From: Strobilurus pachycystidiatus
Taxonomy: Eukaryota > Basidiomycota > Agaricomycetes > Agaricales > Physalacriaceae
DNA: 64,000 nucleotides
Direction: 5' to 3'
Assembly: GCA_019915135.1 (NCBI GenBank)
Contig: JAHLMK010000039.1
Span: forward strand, 47,515-111,514
Position numbers and translations under genes: made by a program. Each line of letters opens with the position of its first letter. Position 1 is the first letter of the stretch. Positions 10,861-22,427 of this stretch are shown piece by piece. Under the pieces are notes generated by a model, which did not search any database, was not told the DNA's origin, and worked only from the letters and a program-made list of their open reading frames with translations.

Positions 10861-12856
10861 TGGATGTGATTGACTGGTTGGTCGCGCGGCGATGCCGCCG
10901 TTACATAGCGCTGTCTTGGGCTCGGAATAGATAGATAGGCAACAGAGACAAAGACACTGATCTCAGAGCCATTTTCACTCAAAATTCGGCAAGACGGCAG
11001 CAAAAATAGAGGTGTTGCTGAAAGGTAAGAGGATGAGATCGAGAATTGCTGTTAGGTATCTGCATCACGGTCTGAGTTCACTAGACCGTGATGCACATTT
11101 TCTCCGCAACACAATGTATGGCCAATTCCTCTTGTGTGACCATGAACTATAATAACTTAAATTTAATACATATTATTCTGGTACTTCTAGTGCCTGCCAC
11201 CCCGACCAGTGAGGGCGGCACACATACAGAATAATCATCAGCCCGATACCCGTCCAGTCGGAGTGGCTCCGAGTTCACTAGACTTTGACTAGACTTTGTC
11301 GGTCTTGCGATACAGTACAAATGAGCTCTCAAAATTGCGGAAGGAATTGAAGATTGGGATGATAAAAACTCAATGTTGACTCTTCCGGAGGTCTCCCGGT
11401 TCACAGGCGTACATAGTGTTTACTCCGAGATAAGTAAGTTTATTAGACCCTTTCAGTATGAGGCTTATACATATACTGAGTATTGTGATACATAGTAGAT
11501 ACCATCAAGCACACACCAAAGCCTAGATTCTGATGTTTTCAAGCCTAATTAGATGCTGCCCCCGTCTGCGCTGCCCGTCCCAAAGTTTCTACATTTGGCT
11601 ATAACAACATTGCTGCTGCATTGAATGCCCAAATCACACAGGATTTGAACACTCTCGTCAATGAGATTTATTTCCGGCTGCCTCCAAACAATTCATAGCC
11701 TGTTCGCGCTATAGTGAAGCTGCTGCAAGGTGCAGAATGCACCATTGGCATTTTTAGTGGACTCGACACCGGGCTGTGCATTATTGATGCATGACCAAGT
11801 GATCCGCCCAGGACCCGCCCCGTCACAAAAGACAGCAAAAAGGCAGCAGAAAGGCGGTGCACAATTGCAAAAACATCCTTCCATTGTTATTTCATTGTCA
11901 TCCATTGTTTGACAAGCTGCAGCTGCCAATTCTCCGAGTATTCAAAGGGATGATACGGCCACTAGTCTAAAAATTCAAGTACATCCGTTTTACAGATGCT
12001 GCATCCAGCTAAGTTTTGTATAGAAAGCTCTGAGATTTTGGTATACCAATAACAACATATCAATCAATCTATTAGATAGAGATCAAGAGAATATGTGCCC
12101 ACCATCTCGCGCAATAAGCCCGCCATTTTGCTGCTACCCAAAATCAACCAGACACCGTGGAAACAATCTCGGGAAGCCCCAATTTTTTTTTGGGCGCTGT
12201 GCGCGCCCCATTCTGGACAACACAAGGGGAATTATATAGAATAAAAGAATGCGAGGACACCCAGATCAAGGTTACAGCCTAGCAAAGCTAGGGTCAGGAT
12301 CCGAATGGTTATAGTCACTGATCTTGGCAATGGCATTAGTGGTTATAACCACTTTGATACTCCTAGTTTTACAGCATGGCCTGACAAGATACAGTCCTTC
12401 TCACACATCTATTACCCCTATCATTTTTCAAGCGACCTTTACCTATGCAAGCATCCTCACTTACCAAGATTTGCCATCCATCCTAATTTTATCGCTCACG
12501 CAGCCAGATCCAAGCGTATGAACAACCATACTACTTGCCCGCAAGCACTACAAACCCCGCCTGCAAATGGAAGACATCTACATCCTCTCAGCGACTAATA
12601 ATTACAAGCAAGAAATAGGACAAACAACACACAGAAGATGTGCTCACACATAGTGGCGCAGATTTCATTGTATTCACAAACCACGCGTCCGCACCTCAGG
12701 TTGTGACAGTGATACACTGGGATTGGTGTCGGCTGGTGGGACGAACCCACCAAGGCGATGGGCGCGTTGTTGGCGCGAGAGTTCAAGTCATTCAACTGAT
12801 GTTCTGGGCTTTAGCATATTGTCGGTCGTGGTCATACTCAGCTAGGTTTAGGAGAC
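10861..12856. other. Region without a supportable gene
   Basis: Mostly low-information sequence. Near 11585-11697 there is a short open stretch on the plus strand (VSTFGYNNIAAALNAQ...) that reads like part of an eroded exon. It ends in TAG and has no clear partner. A perfect hairpin lies at 11061-11095. Nothing else recognisable. Confidence 0.5.
11061..11095. repeat. Perfect 13-bp hairpin
   Basis: TGCATCACGGTCT (11061-11073) is followed by a 9-nt spacer and its exact reverse complement (11083-11095). No downstream T-run or neighbouring gene gives it a clear role. Confidence 0.7.
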
Positions 12857-14088
12857 TCACTGGCTGGCGCCGATTTGGCGTCCTGTCTCGGAGTGTACAG
12901 AGACCGTGTCAACGGCTCCATCCAGAATCCAACGTACTAGAATATCCGTAAACATGGACACTTTGGCTAGATGGGCAGTGGCCTGGTGCTGTTTGAGATC
13001 TTCAACGTTCTTGCAAACTTGCCAGCACAAGCTGCAGATGAGGTCTGCGTGCCTTTGTGTCCTGTGCTACATTTGACAAATTCTGTATGAACGATTACCA
13101 GAGCCAAAAGCAACCTCACTGTTTTGAGGTCGAGCTGGGTAGCGAGATCTGTTCCACACACGGGACACAATGGGTGGCGGGGGCTGTTGGCGTAATACTT
13201 GTTGATCTCGCGCTTAAAAACACCGTAGACTTTGCACAATTCGCAATCATACCAAGGGTGCTCGCGCAGGTTTTTCATATGCTGATGAACCTATCAACAA
13301 AGAGGACTCGGGGAGGAACATTCACGTACAGAGTCCCTTGCTGCCCGGTCCATGAATCCCCTTCCGCATTGGGGACAATTGAGATGCTTGGCATCTGGTG
13401 ATCTTCTATAATATTTGTTTAGACGGTTTTGGTCAGGAAATACTTTGTCGGGGCAAATTGAACACTTATAGTCTGTAGAGTGTTTGTTGGTCAAATGCTA
13501 GGAATAGTTAGTGAAGGGTTTGATGTGAGAGAAATGGGATGTACTTTGTTCAGTCCATCTAGGGTTTTAAAGTTGAGTTAAGTTGGGTTTCTTGACTTAT
13601 TTTGTCATTAACCTCAACTTAACTGCTTGTTAAAACTCATGATTTTCCAACAACCTCAACTTTAACCTGGTTGTTTTCAACTCTTCACAGCTTCAAGAAA
13701 TCTTCAAAAACTGGTTGCAACCTCAACTTTACTTGTTTATGTCTCTTTTTTACTCAAAACACATAAATTTTTTATTTAAAATGTTATTTTTTAATGATTT
13801 ACAACTATATTTAAAGCTTAACAATCTCATATCACCTTAAATACATATTATATAAGTATCAAAATGACACAAGTTGTTAAAGGTTATTGAAAGTTACACC
13901 TTCAGCAAAAATCTACAACTCAATTTAAGTTGAGATTATTGAATTTGGTTAAATTTTCAACAATCTCAACCTGAATTGGGTTGGATTATTTAAACAATTT
14001 GATTGTTGCAACTCAACTTTAAAACTCTAAGTTCATCTGAGGACCTGAAAGTCTTTTTACATATTAAGCAGTATTTGCATAAAGACAT
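12857..14088 (-). pseudogene. Multi-finger C2H2 zinc-finger gene, broken by a MITE
   Basis: Read on the minus strand, an ATG at 14086-14088 begins a protein with six finger-like units. Finger 1 starts CLICKKTFRSSDEL and is cut by a MITE (13560-14029). With one TSD copy removed, the reading continues NK, intron, HLTNKH, giving C-x2-C-x12-H-x4-H. Proposed introns are 13544-13498 (GTACAT...CTAG), 13329-13282 (GTACGT...CAG) and 13119-13067 (GTGAGG...TAG), 47-53 nt each and all phase 0. Fingers 3, 5 and 6 are CPQC-x12-H-x6-H, CPVC-x12-H-x4-H and CSLC-x12-H-x5-H. Fingers 2 and 4 have NKYY where the first His is expected. A nucleic-acid-binding regulator is the likely ancestral role. The C-terminus after residue HLAK is uncertain; the open frame ends at TGA 12857-12859. 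Confidence 0.8.
13552..14037. mobile_element. hAT-type MITE (13560-14029), 470 bp, inside a zinc-finger exon
   Basis: The termini are TAGGGTTTTAAAGTTGAG at 13560 and, inverted, TAGAGTTTTAAAGTTGAG at 14029. The flanking 8-mers are AGTCCATC (13552-13559) and AGTTCATC (14030-14037), one mismatch. The interior is AT-rich with repeated CTCAACTTTAA words and has no ORF. An 8-bp TSD with TAG-type ends is characteristic of hAT elements. Confidence 0.88.
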
Positions 14089-15653
14089 GATAGGATAAAC
14101 TTGTATCTTCCAGCGTTCTTTATGTCAGACGGACATTAGACGGGCGTCTAATTTTGAACGTTCGACCCAAATTGTAAGCGAGAAGTCTCGAGATAGCCCT
14201 CATTAAGGCAAAAAATCTCAAGAACAACTCTGATACAGATAGTAAGTTAATGCAAAGACACATTGAGGACGCGTAAAATTTCCACCTACAGCCAATATTA
14301 CGAGCAAGGCTTTGAGAAGGCACCTGCAACAATGGTACTAGTAGTGAGTCGTATGTCGGCTATTATGTATCCCAAGTGAGCGATTATTATACCTTTATTT
14401 GACATGGATATAAACACCGCTACATAGCTTGGTCTGTTTATAGCATGTGTGAGACATCACATGTTCTCTCTCCCACAAACACCGCGCTCGCATATTCAAT
14501 GACTGCTCAGAGTAGCTCAGTCCTAACTTTTGTCTCTTTCATGCATGCAATAAAAGCTGATTGATTCTCTGTATGTCCGTCAATCTTCCATTTCTTTCTC
14601 ATGCGTAACTTTAAATAACGTAGAACTGCAGTTTAATAATAGGATCTGCGCTTGATTTTGTATTATAAAGATGGTGTGAGGCGGGCAGTTCTTGGTTCTC
14701 AAAGTTTTCAATCATGTTCCGTCTTGTGCGCCGTCTTATCACTGCTGTACTTCAAAAGAGAAAAGTATGTCTCGCCTCCTTGCCTATCATATTCGCACCC
14801 AATTGATCTTTGTGTCTATTGAAGGAACCACTATACAGAAACAACTCTCCGCCACCCTTACTTGCTTCCGTCTCTATTGTCGTTGCTACACTCGCGGCCT
14901 TTTTGTCCCAAGAGCAAATTTCTTCTGCGCCTTCTGTTCTAATCATGAAACACAGTGTACCTTGTACACATCTTTTCTTTAAAAAGTTCACAAAGTATGC
15001 GTTTGATATCTAAACATCGCTATAATTTTATAAACTTCTTTTTTTTAGAGAGTATCTTGGAATGTCTGAAGAGAAGAGATGAAAGAAAAACTTCTTAGGT
15101 GATTGGTCAAACAGCTGCAGCGATGGTCATGAAATCAATGATAGCGGAAAATGAATGAAGATTTATGCGTTGTTATTGTACCTATGTCGCAGGCAGGCAC
15201 CGTCTAAAATTTGACCATGATTGAGGGGAAAAAACTTGCGCACCTGAAGCAAAGCTTGAGATTTGCATAGTTTTCAAGTGGCATTTGAGCTTTGGTCTTT
15301 TCTCTCAGCCGTCCATTCAAGGCATGACAAAGTGCATCATCCGTTGTTGACCATTCAAACTCAGGTCGTCAGCCATTGCCATAATCACTGTATAAATTGG
15401 ATTGCTCAAACAATTTGCTTATTTATTGCTGCAGTTCCTGTCACAACTTAAAAGCCGAAAGCTCATACAAAATAATGGTATTTTGGACGGGCATATAATG
15501 TGATGAGTGAGAATTGACCATTATTCAGCCAGCTGGCTTGCAAAAACAACGGAGATTTGACAAATCACTCACTCAGCTTATCAGCCATTTTCGTAACATA
15601 TTGAATGTAGATACAAGTATAAGACATATATAACGGTAACTGATACGAGTGTT
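14089..15653. other. Region without a supportable gene
   Basis: Near 14714 an ATG in a pyrimidine-rich context starts a short basic peptide (MFRLVRRLITAVLQKRK). With a GTATGT donor at 14768 this could be the first exon of a small plus-strand gene, but I found no convincing acceptor, so it is not called. Otherwise nothing recognisable. Confidence 0.4.
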
Positions 15654-16667
15654 CTATACGACAAGATGTTGCAGACCAGCTTTACGCCACAAGCTAGTGT
15701 GAGTAAAGTGCGGCATGACAATTTGCTCACCACCAGACCATGATTCAATCTCATGCTGAAGGACGCGGCCTTGCAGGTAGATGATATCACCAGGGTGCAG
15801 GCACACAAGCACTTTAAGCTGGGGAACCCAAAGGTGTCCTCCTGAAACAGGTCCTCCAGCAACTGTAAGAACAGCGAAGCCTTTTGGTGGGTCATGAGAG
15901 TCAGTGTGTAGACTGGATTGGCGATTGAAATATATTTTGTGTCCTTTAAGGAGAAGAGGATTGATGTGGTTCAACGTCTTGAGGATGAGGTGGTGGTCCT
16001 CGGAGCGCTGGCGAAGGAGACCTAGGTGGTTGTAAAAAGATTCATCAATAAGCCTGATGCCCTCGTTGATATGTCAGGAGAGGGGATGCAGTCGTTTCCA
16101 GAGGCGAGCTGTGGCTGTGGCGGAGGTCGTATTACTGAATCTGTCTTTACTAGGTACAGCAAGTCTGGTGCGCTTCAGGGAATAGATTTCAGCAATGGCA
16201 TCAATAGAGAAAATCCAAAGTACCACACCTCTTGATCAATGACATGCCAGCATTGAGAGACACGTATTTTTCCCATGCCCTGGCCGAAAGCTTCAAGGTA
16301 ACAGCCGACCTTATTGGCAGAGATTGAAGACACACTAACGTGAAGAGGAACAGTTCTCACATATTCCTCAATGGTGGCATTGATCCTCAGCTGAGAGAGG
16401 AGAAGAGGACATGAGCTAGGCCCTGAATTTTGTAGTAGGTGGACCTAATTTGCCTTCTTCGCTAATCGCCTTAGGAAAGTAGGCTATCAGAGTAGAGCCA
16501 GAACAATCGACAACACGACGTGAAATGTCATCATCCATAGTTTGAAACTTGTTCCAGGGAGTGAGCCTGACACCACGGGGCTTAGCCTTTGGTTTATTGA
16601 GGTCAAATGCAGTTTGCCCTATCATGAACCTGTCATGATGCGTCTCCAGGCAGACCACCTGTCTCAT
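15654..16667 (-). pseudogene. TET/JBP-like 2OG-Fe(II) dioxygenase, probably inactive
   Basis: The catalytic exon (16080-15654) reads FNRQSSLHTDSHDPPKGF, then PGDIIYLQGRVLQHEIESW and a motif ending MPHFTHTSLW. The HTD supplies the H-x-D iron ligands and LQHE the distal His. This pattern resembles fungal oxygenases related to TET/JBP, which oxidise 5-methylcytosine or thymine in DNA. Upstream exons read LETHHDRFMIGQTAFDLNKP (around 16650) and VSSISANKVGCYLEAFGQGM (around 16310), the latter after a CTCTCAG acceptor. An in-frame TGA near 16080 splits the main exon. The position where relatives usually carry the 2OG-binding Arg (GDR) is Gln here (GEQ, codon CAA). Exon joins in the 5' half are not fully resolved. 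In other Agaricomycetes such genes travel with KDZ transposons; no KDZ transposase was recognised here. Confidence 0.65.
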
Positions 16668-18108
16668 CTACACAGCCACACGGCTCATTGCCACAGCCAC
16701 AACTCTGGCTCGCAATGGCTGCACACACATTTATGATCTATCTTCCATGTCACAGAAGCTCTACCGGGAAGTAAAGCAGAATGATGACAGAGTCCAGATG
16801 CATCAAGAGCTCCGGGAGCACCTGCACATACTCTCATAGTGGATCAATGTGAACACCAAGAAACTGGTACTTGTCACAGCATGACAGTAGCTTCTCTTGG
16901 TCTTGGATTGCTTTTCAGACCACTGCACACATTGTTATAACAACTGGAACCCTTAGGATCAACTACAATACTCAAGAAGGAAGCACACACAATGTATCAT
17001 TATTAAGAATTACTCTAGAGACTCGTGGAATCATCTAGAGGGATACCTATTGAAGGAGAGGTCACAACAACAACACCTGACGCTTAGAGAATTTTTAGAT
17101 CGCAGGAGAAAGTTGTAAAACCATGAAGAAGGTCTCAGAAGGTTCAGGGCGCCTTCAGAACGTCATCCCGCCGCATTGGGCGCTTTGACTCACTCAGGAG
17201 TTGCTGCAGCATGTGGAGCGGCAAAATCCTACCTTTTACCCGCTCTGACTCATTCAGGAGTCTCTGGAGTCATCTCAGGAACTTCTTGGCAACCTATGAC
17301 TTGAGCCAAGTCTATACTTAGGCGCATGAGCGCATGCTCCTGCTATACCTGTCCTCCCAACCAATAGCAGCCCACCGATCAAGCGCCCTGCCCCTTGAAA
17401 TATTGGATTAAGTGTCTTCCATCGCATCCAACACAGTGGGAGCTCTAACTCAGTCAATACCGGATTTGGGGCACTAAACAGTATATAAGTTAAAGTACAT
17501 TCTCCCATGTACTTCAGAGCTGGATATTATTGCATCTGCACTATTGTATATTCCTTCGCAGTACCCTTTGGCATCTTGCCTCTGCTATTGGGGAATTGCT
17601 CTTCAAGGGGCCCTCTCTCATTGTACGCTTCATTCTCTGCTGAATTGTACTCTTATCCGTCATCCTCTCCTCCCTCTCTACTATCCCCTTGCCACAGGAT
17701 TGTTCTTGTGTCACTGAGTATGCCGTGGACATGCCATGCAACTGGACGCTTGCTCTCATTGATGGTATCCCGTGGAGATCTCTGTCGAGTGGGTCAGGGA
17801 TGAATATGGATGGATCTCTCGGATACTGGCTGTACGTTTGCTCTCGTTAAGGACAAGGCAATGGTGCAGTCACTGTTGGATTGTTGTTTATGCACCGAGG
17901 GTGCTAGATATTGATCCCCGCTTGTGTAACGCTACCCCAATGAAGTGTAATGAGTGGCGCAGGTGAATAGGATCCACAACAACATAATGGGTCTACCGTT
18001 GAGCAAGACAATGGCTAGACAATCTGAACAGGAGTCTCGCTAGGCAGAGTGCCTGGGAAGTCTTCTGGCCTCCACCTCAAGGATGGCTTTGGGACATGAG
18101 ACTCACAT
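16668..18108. other. Region without a supportable gene
   Basis: Contains AGTATATAAG near 17490, a TATA-like element upstream of pyrimidine-rich sequence, and direct words such as CTGACTCATTCAGGAGT recurring near 17187 and 17247. It may be an eroded LTR, but no ends or TSD could be defined. Confidence 0.35.
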
Positions 18109-20292
18109 ATGGAGGTGTGCAGTTGCCATCGGGCGCTGTATGAGCTGGAGCATGTGAGAGTGCTGGCTCAGGTGGCTAAGACAAGTGTTGATGAGGCGAA
18201 AGTCCCTGTCACCCAGCAGGGCAAGAGAAAAGGAGGCGGTTGTATCAATCAGTGCGAAGCAGTGGCCCGTGCAATATTTGACGGCTTGGATAAGGACGCT
18301 AAGGCCGGGTATGCGCGCCGGGCGAAGGAAAAGGCTGCACTTGACAGAAAGTTGTACGAAGAGCGCTTGAAGTCAGAACCCTCGAAAGACTCTATCGATA
18401 TAGCGAGGTAAGTCTTATCTGCAGTCGGGGGATGATGGAAGTTCTCACAAAGTAATCAGTGCCGTCGACAACACGTTGGCATTCATGAGTCGCGTCAACC
18501 GAGGCGTAGAAGAACGCACACAAACAATCTGTTTTACGATTGTTGCGGAACCCATGACAAAGTTCTAAGGTCAACCTGGTTCAATTATGTCAGTGATCTT
18601 ATTTGTGATTCAAAGCAGGGAGAAAACTGACTTTGCTACAGCGTGTCGATAAGGAAAAGCCTGGAAAGCACCCCGCAAATGTTCCCTGAATGGTGGGAAG
18701 AGAAGAAAATGACCGCGCTCATTGAAGACCTTAAGACGTTCTCGATGTTATGCATAACGGACACGCAGAAGGATACCGTGAAGTCTTGCGGGGAGGGGAA
18801 CAACTACAGCCCGGAGCAGATGGCAAATGGACAGAAGGAGATCCGAGCAGAAATGATGAATCCATTGCAGTCGAGCGTTGACAACAATTCTTCTTTGTCG
18901 TCCAATAGCGACAACAACAACGACGACCATAGCAACGACGACGACAAAGACGACGGTAAAGAAGTGTCTAAGAGGAAGTCAAAGTCGGGTGTCGCAAAGG
19001 AAAATCAGGGGCAAGCGCGAAGGAAACGACTGAGGGAGGATGCAGGCAAGGGTGATGGCGGCCGTAAGGCAAAGGCGGCGAAGATGGACAGTGGGGTGAA
19101 ATCTTCATGATTGACGCACATTGCCCAAGCATTGAAACAAGTCAATGTGGGGCTCTCTGGTCAACAGCGAATGAAGAAGGCTGTGCGATTGGTGGAGAGC
19201 AGCACAATAAGCAAGGATATGGGAGAACTCGGCGGAGATACGGTCCAAACTCAACCTAAACCAAAGATGCTGGCAAAGCCAAAGGGGATGGAGAGAAAAA
19301 AAGATGGAGGTGGCAGGGAGATGAACGTAGCCAACGGCGCAATGCCTGATCAGACGCCCGCATTCAACCAAGTTGTTTGGGACATACCAGCTGCTGAACC
19401 TGCCGCCGTTATCCCTGAGGATGATCCTGTTGACAAAAGCCTGATTTGGCGCGGGGATGATGAGCTCCTGGATATCACGATGACGGATGGAGGCGCTCAA
19501 CCGAGTTTGGGTCTGGGGGGCCAGTTTATGATTGGCAACAATTACTTCCGAGAGCTAGAGCTTGCTGTTGGCGGACTGGGAGCGTTTGAGATGGGGCCTA
19601 TGGTCGACATGGAGCCGGATCTTCCAGCAGCAAGTTCCACAGGATCGTCTACTGACAATCAGCCTACAAGTCCACAACCATCAGAGGACTATATGCTCCC
19701 GTCATCACCTGTCCAACCGCCTTCGAACATCCCTCCATCCGCCGAGGCAAACAGAGATTTATCAAACCTGATCGCTACGCTTGATGCGCAGTGGCTGAAG
19801 TACGCCGTTGCGGAATTCCGAGGTGCACCCGGCGGGGATGGTCTAACAGAAATTCTGAGACTGTTGATTGACATCGAGGTTAGACACGGCGCAAGCATGG
19901 GAGGACGTAAAGGCCTACCTTCGAAGTATCGTCCCCAAGAACTGTCAAGATGGTTGGGCCAGGGTCGAACACGTGGCGCGCGGATTGAGATTTGGAAGGG
20001 GGGTGTGGCCAGCTTTGAGAGATCATGGTAGTTATGGTGGGAAAGCATGCAGCCTGCGTGGCAAAGCAAAGGAGGCGACAGCAATTGGAAGAGGGAAGGG
20101 TATGGCGATGATTGGGGATGCTTGGCGATACCGGGCCAAAATGGGCTCTTGTCGGTCGTCGCAACGCTATCGTGGTGGCTGGAGGCCACAGCCACACAGT
20201 TGAGGGAGGATGGTTTGGACAAGGTGCTGGCGGAAGTAGAATGGACAATGAAGGGTGTGTCAATGGCGGTGAAAGACAAGGTCGCTAAATAG
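18109..20292 (+). pseudogene. Broken gene of an unnamed Agaricomycete family
   Basis: The N-terminal exon (18109-18411) has an HMG-like helical look (FDGLDKDAKAGYARRAKEK) and ends at a GTAAGT donor. A candidate 52-nt intron joins it to AVDNTLAFMSRVNRGVEERT. From 18643 one frame runs to 20292. It has an acidic Asn/Asp-rich stretch, a Lys/Arg-rich stretch, a Pro/Ser-rich region and a Trp-rich C-terminus (LWWESMQPAWQSKGG, then GLLSVVATLSWW). Two in-frame stops interrupt it: TGA at 19108-19110 and TAG at 20029-20031. From memory I recognise the Trp-rich C-terminus as common among hypothetical Agaricomycete proteins. I do not know a function. It lies 1.4 kb from, and divergent to, the TET/JBP-like gene. 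Confidence 0.6.
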
Positions 20293-21069
20293 GGTAACGG
20301 CATGCAGTACATATACGTACTATTCTGATTGATGAACGTAGTCATAAACGTGTCTTGCATGTACTTAGTCTTTATATGCAATTCATATGTTAGTGAGCAT
20401 CCAACTTGTTAAACAGTCCGCCTAATCAAATAAAATATGCCAGCCTAATCTCTGTGTTGTTTTCACTAAGTCAAACACACACGTGATTGGAAACATTGAA
20501 CCAAAATGTGCTTGCTCTTGCATAAGACTAAGTACGAGTATTCAAGTTTCTGGACATTGTTGATATGTACGTACGTCTGATGTCAGTTGCGGACAAGTGA
20601 CTGAAGCAGAGATATTCCGGGCTGGAAGGACAAGTCACAGAGCAGAGCCTGGGAGCGCACCGGGCATTATATGGCGGGATGTTTGTGGTGCAAACATATA
20701 CTACTTGATGTAATGGATGGTGGGTATTCACGTAGTAAACTGACAGCATGAAATGTAAGGGGGAGGCATGCAAGTGTACCAAAAGGCGGAGGGAGGCTAG
20801 AAGGGGCCCGGTACGCGGGGGCGGGCGCATGGTGAAGTGCCAAAGTGCCGAGACAATTGCACCCCCCAATTATTGGCGCAACAGCAATCAGGAGGCTAGG
20901 CACAGAATGCGACTATTTTGGGTAGGGCTGGCGGGCGCGCGGAAAGGGCGCGCACCCACGTGCTGCAGGCTGGACAGACCCATGCAAGTGCTGGTGAGAT
21001 GCTTAAGTAAGCCCCGTTACAACGGGACACTTGACTGATTTTCAACCCGTTATAACGGGAGAGTCTTTT
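20293..21069. other. Intergenic region
   Basis: No gene was seen. The only structure of note is a pair of 14-bp palindromes at 21013-21026 and 21046-21059. Confidence 0.5.
21013..21059. repeat. Paired CCCGTT palindromes
   Basis: CCCGTTACAACGGG at 21013-21026 and the perfect palindrome CCCGTTATAACGGG at 21046-21059 have centres 33 bases apart. The half-site AACGG resembles a MYB-type core (known preference; inference here). Confidence 0.6.
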
Positions 21070-21953
21070 TTAAGGGATTACAGCTATGGCTCCGATAGGA
21101 AGCGCAGTATGTTCCATCCTTTTTTGCTTCTCTGTCGCAGTGCATTTTTGAGCAGATGCGCCTCTTAAAAGACAAAGAGTTAATGTATACATTGGTTGTA
21201 GAGGCACGAGGACGAACCCATTGGCGTTCAGCGGCTGTTCTAGACATGATCACAAATAAGGAGTAAAAAAGAATATTTGCAAATATATTCTGAATCTTAT
21301 TCATGAATATGAATATGATGAATATATTATATTTGTGAATAAGAATAAGTTGACAAATATAGAATATAAACTTTCAAGTTTACATAATCTTCAACTCATT
21401 CATGAGTGTCTGACCATACTGAATTCCCAATACTAAAGACAAATTTATGATAATTTTAGATGCTGTTTGAATGATTCACAGGTCATTTGATAATTTTAAC
21501 TGTGATTTTAAGTGACATTGAGTTGATTATATTCATATATTTATGAATATTCATGAATAAAATTGCAATATTTGCCGTGAAAATTAAGTTAATAAATAAA
21601 ATTAAGAGTATATTCATGAATAACAATTATGACTCTTAGAGGAGGGATTATTTGTGTGCATGAATAAAAATATACTCAAATATATAATTATGGACATTTC
21701 TAGGTTGTTCGCGCCATAATGAATTTTTGACAATATGGGAGATACAGCTATGCACCTTGTCAACTTTAGATCCTTTTCTTGCTTTGGGCATGATGGTGGT
21801 TAGAGGAATAGCAACAAATGACCCCCGCAAAGATTTGGATAATGGCGCTGCGTCACTTGTAAATATGCATAAATAATGTGTGCCACTGGTCACGGGTGTG
21901 TCATGTGGAGCACTTAACACTATATTGCCAACTTGTGAGGGATCCATCCACAT
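21070..21953 (-). pseudogene. Hypothetical gene interrupted by a 462-bp MITE
   Basis: On the minus strand an open frame from 21953 contains SLRGSFVAIPLTTI and MPKARKGSKVDKVHSC and reaches LWREQ at the MITE boundary. Removing the MITE (21241-21702) and one 8-bp TSD copy lets the frame continue as PLNANGFVLVPLQPMYTL to a TAA at 21070. The family is not recognised. Restoration of the frame is supportive but not conclusive, because another frame is also open in the distal part. Confidence 0.35.
21233..21710. mobile_element. 462-bp hAT-type MITE, copy 1 (21241-21702)
   Basis: It begins TAGACATGATCAC and ends as the inverse of TAGAAATGTCC. Flanking 8-mers are GGCTGTTC (21233-21240) and GGTTGTTC (21703-21710), one C/T difference. 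The interior is rich in GAATATATTC-type words and non-coding. It is the same family as copies at 32530, 35810 and 62046, all exactly 462 bp. Confidence 0.9.
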
Positions 21954-22427
21954 TTACAACCTGTACTGGTTCAGAGTAAGTACATCCCAAACACAAGAAT
22001 GAGATGCATTGATTGGGCGGCCCAGACGAGAAATACACAATCAATGCGTCGTTCAAAGATATGTCTGGCAAAATACAAGGCATCCTGAATTTGGTTTCAT
22101 ACTACATATTCATCGTCAATATCATCCGGGGCAATATATCCCTTGCACTCAAGATGTTGTTGAAGACTGTCCACCAATAAGCCAGCAAACCACTGCAAAG
22201 TATGCACTTTGGGCGCCGACTCCAAGTGGCAGTCAAACATCGCCGACATCTCTTTTGGAGGGTCCTCTGCAATGGCCCTCTAAAACTTGCAGAGTAGGCA
22301 AGCATACACCTGTTCACGGTAATTGACTTTGTCATCATCGCTGAAGAGATGTGTCCACCCAACGCATAGCAGTGGGGGGAGCGTGGCACTATTCCAGGAG
22401 TTCCCTGACTCCCTTATTCACCCGTCG
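21954..22427. other. Region without a supportable gene
   Basis: Only short open frames on both strands, with no recognisable motif. Confidence 0.4.

Noticed and set aside
13560..14029. Mariner-type MITE with a TA target site
   Set aside because: A TA reading is possible, but the 8-bp duplication with one mismatch, and exact restoration of the finger codons with it, fit hAT better.
19108..19110. Selenocysteine or programmed read-through at TGA
   Set aside because: No supporting structure was seen, a second stop (TAG) follows in the same frame, and the region shows general decay.
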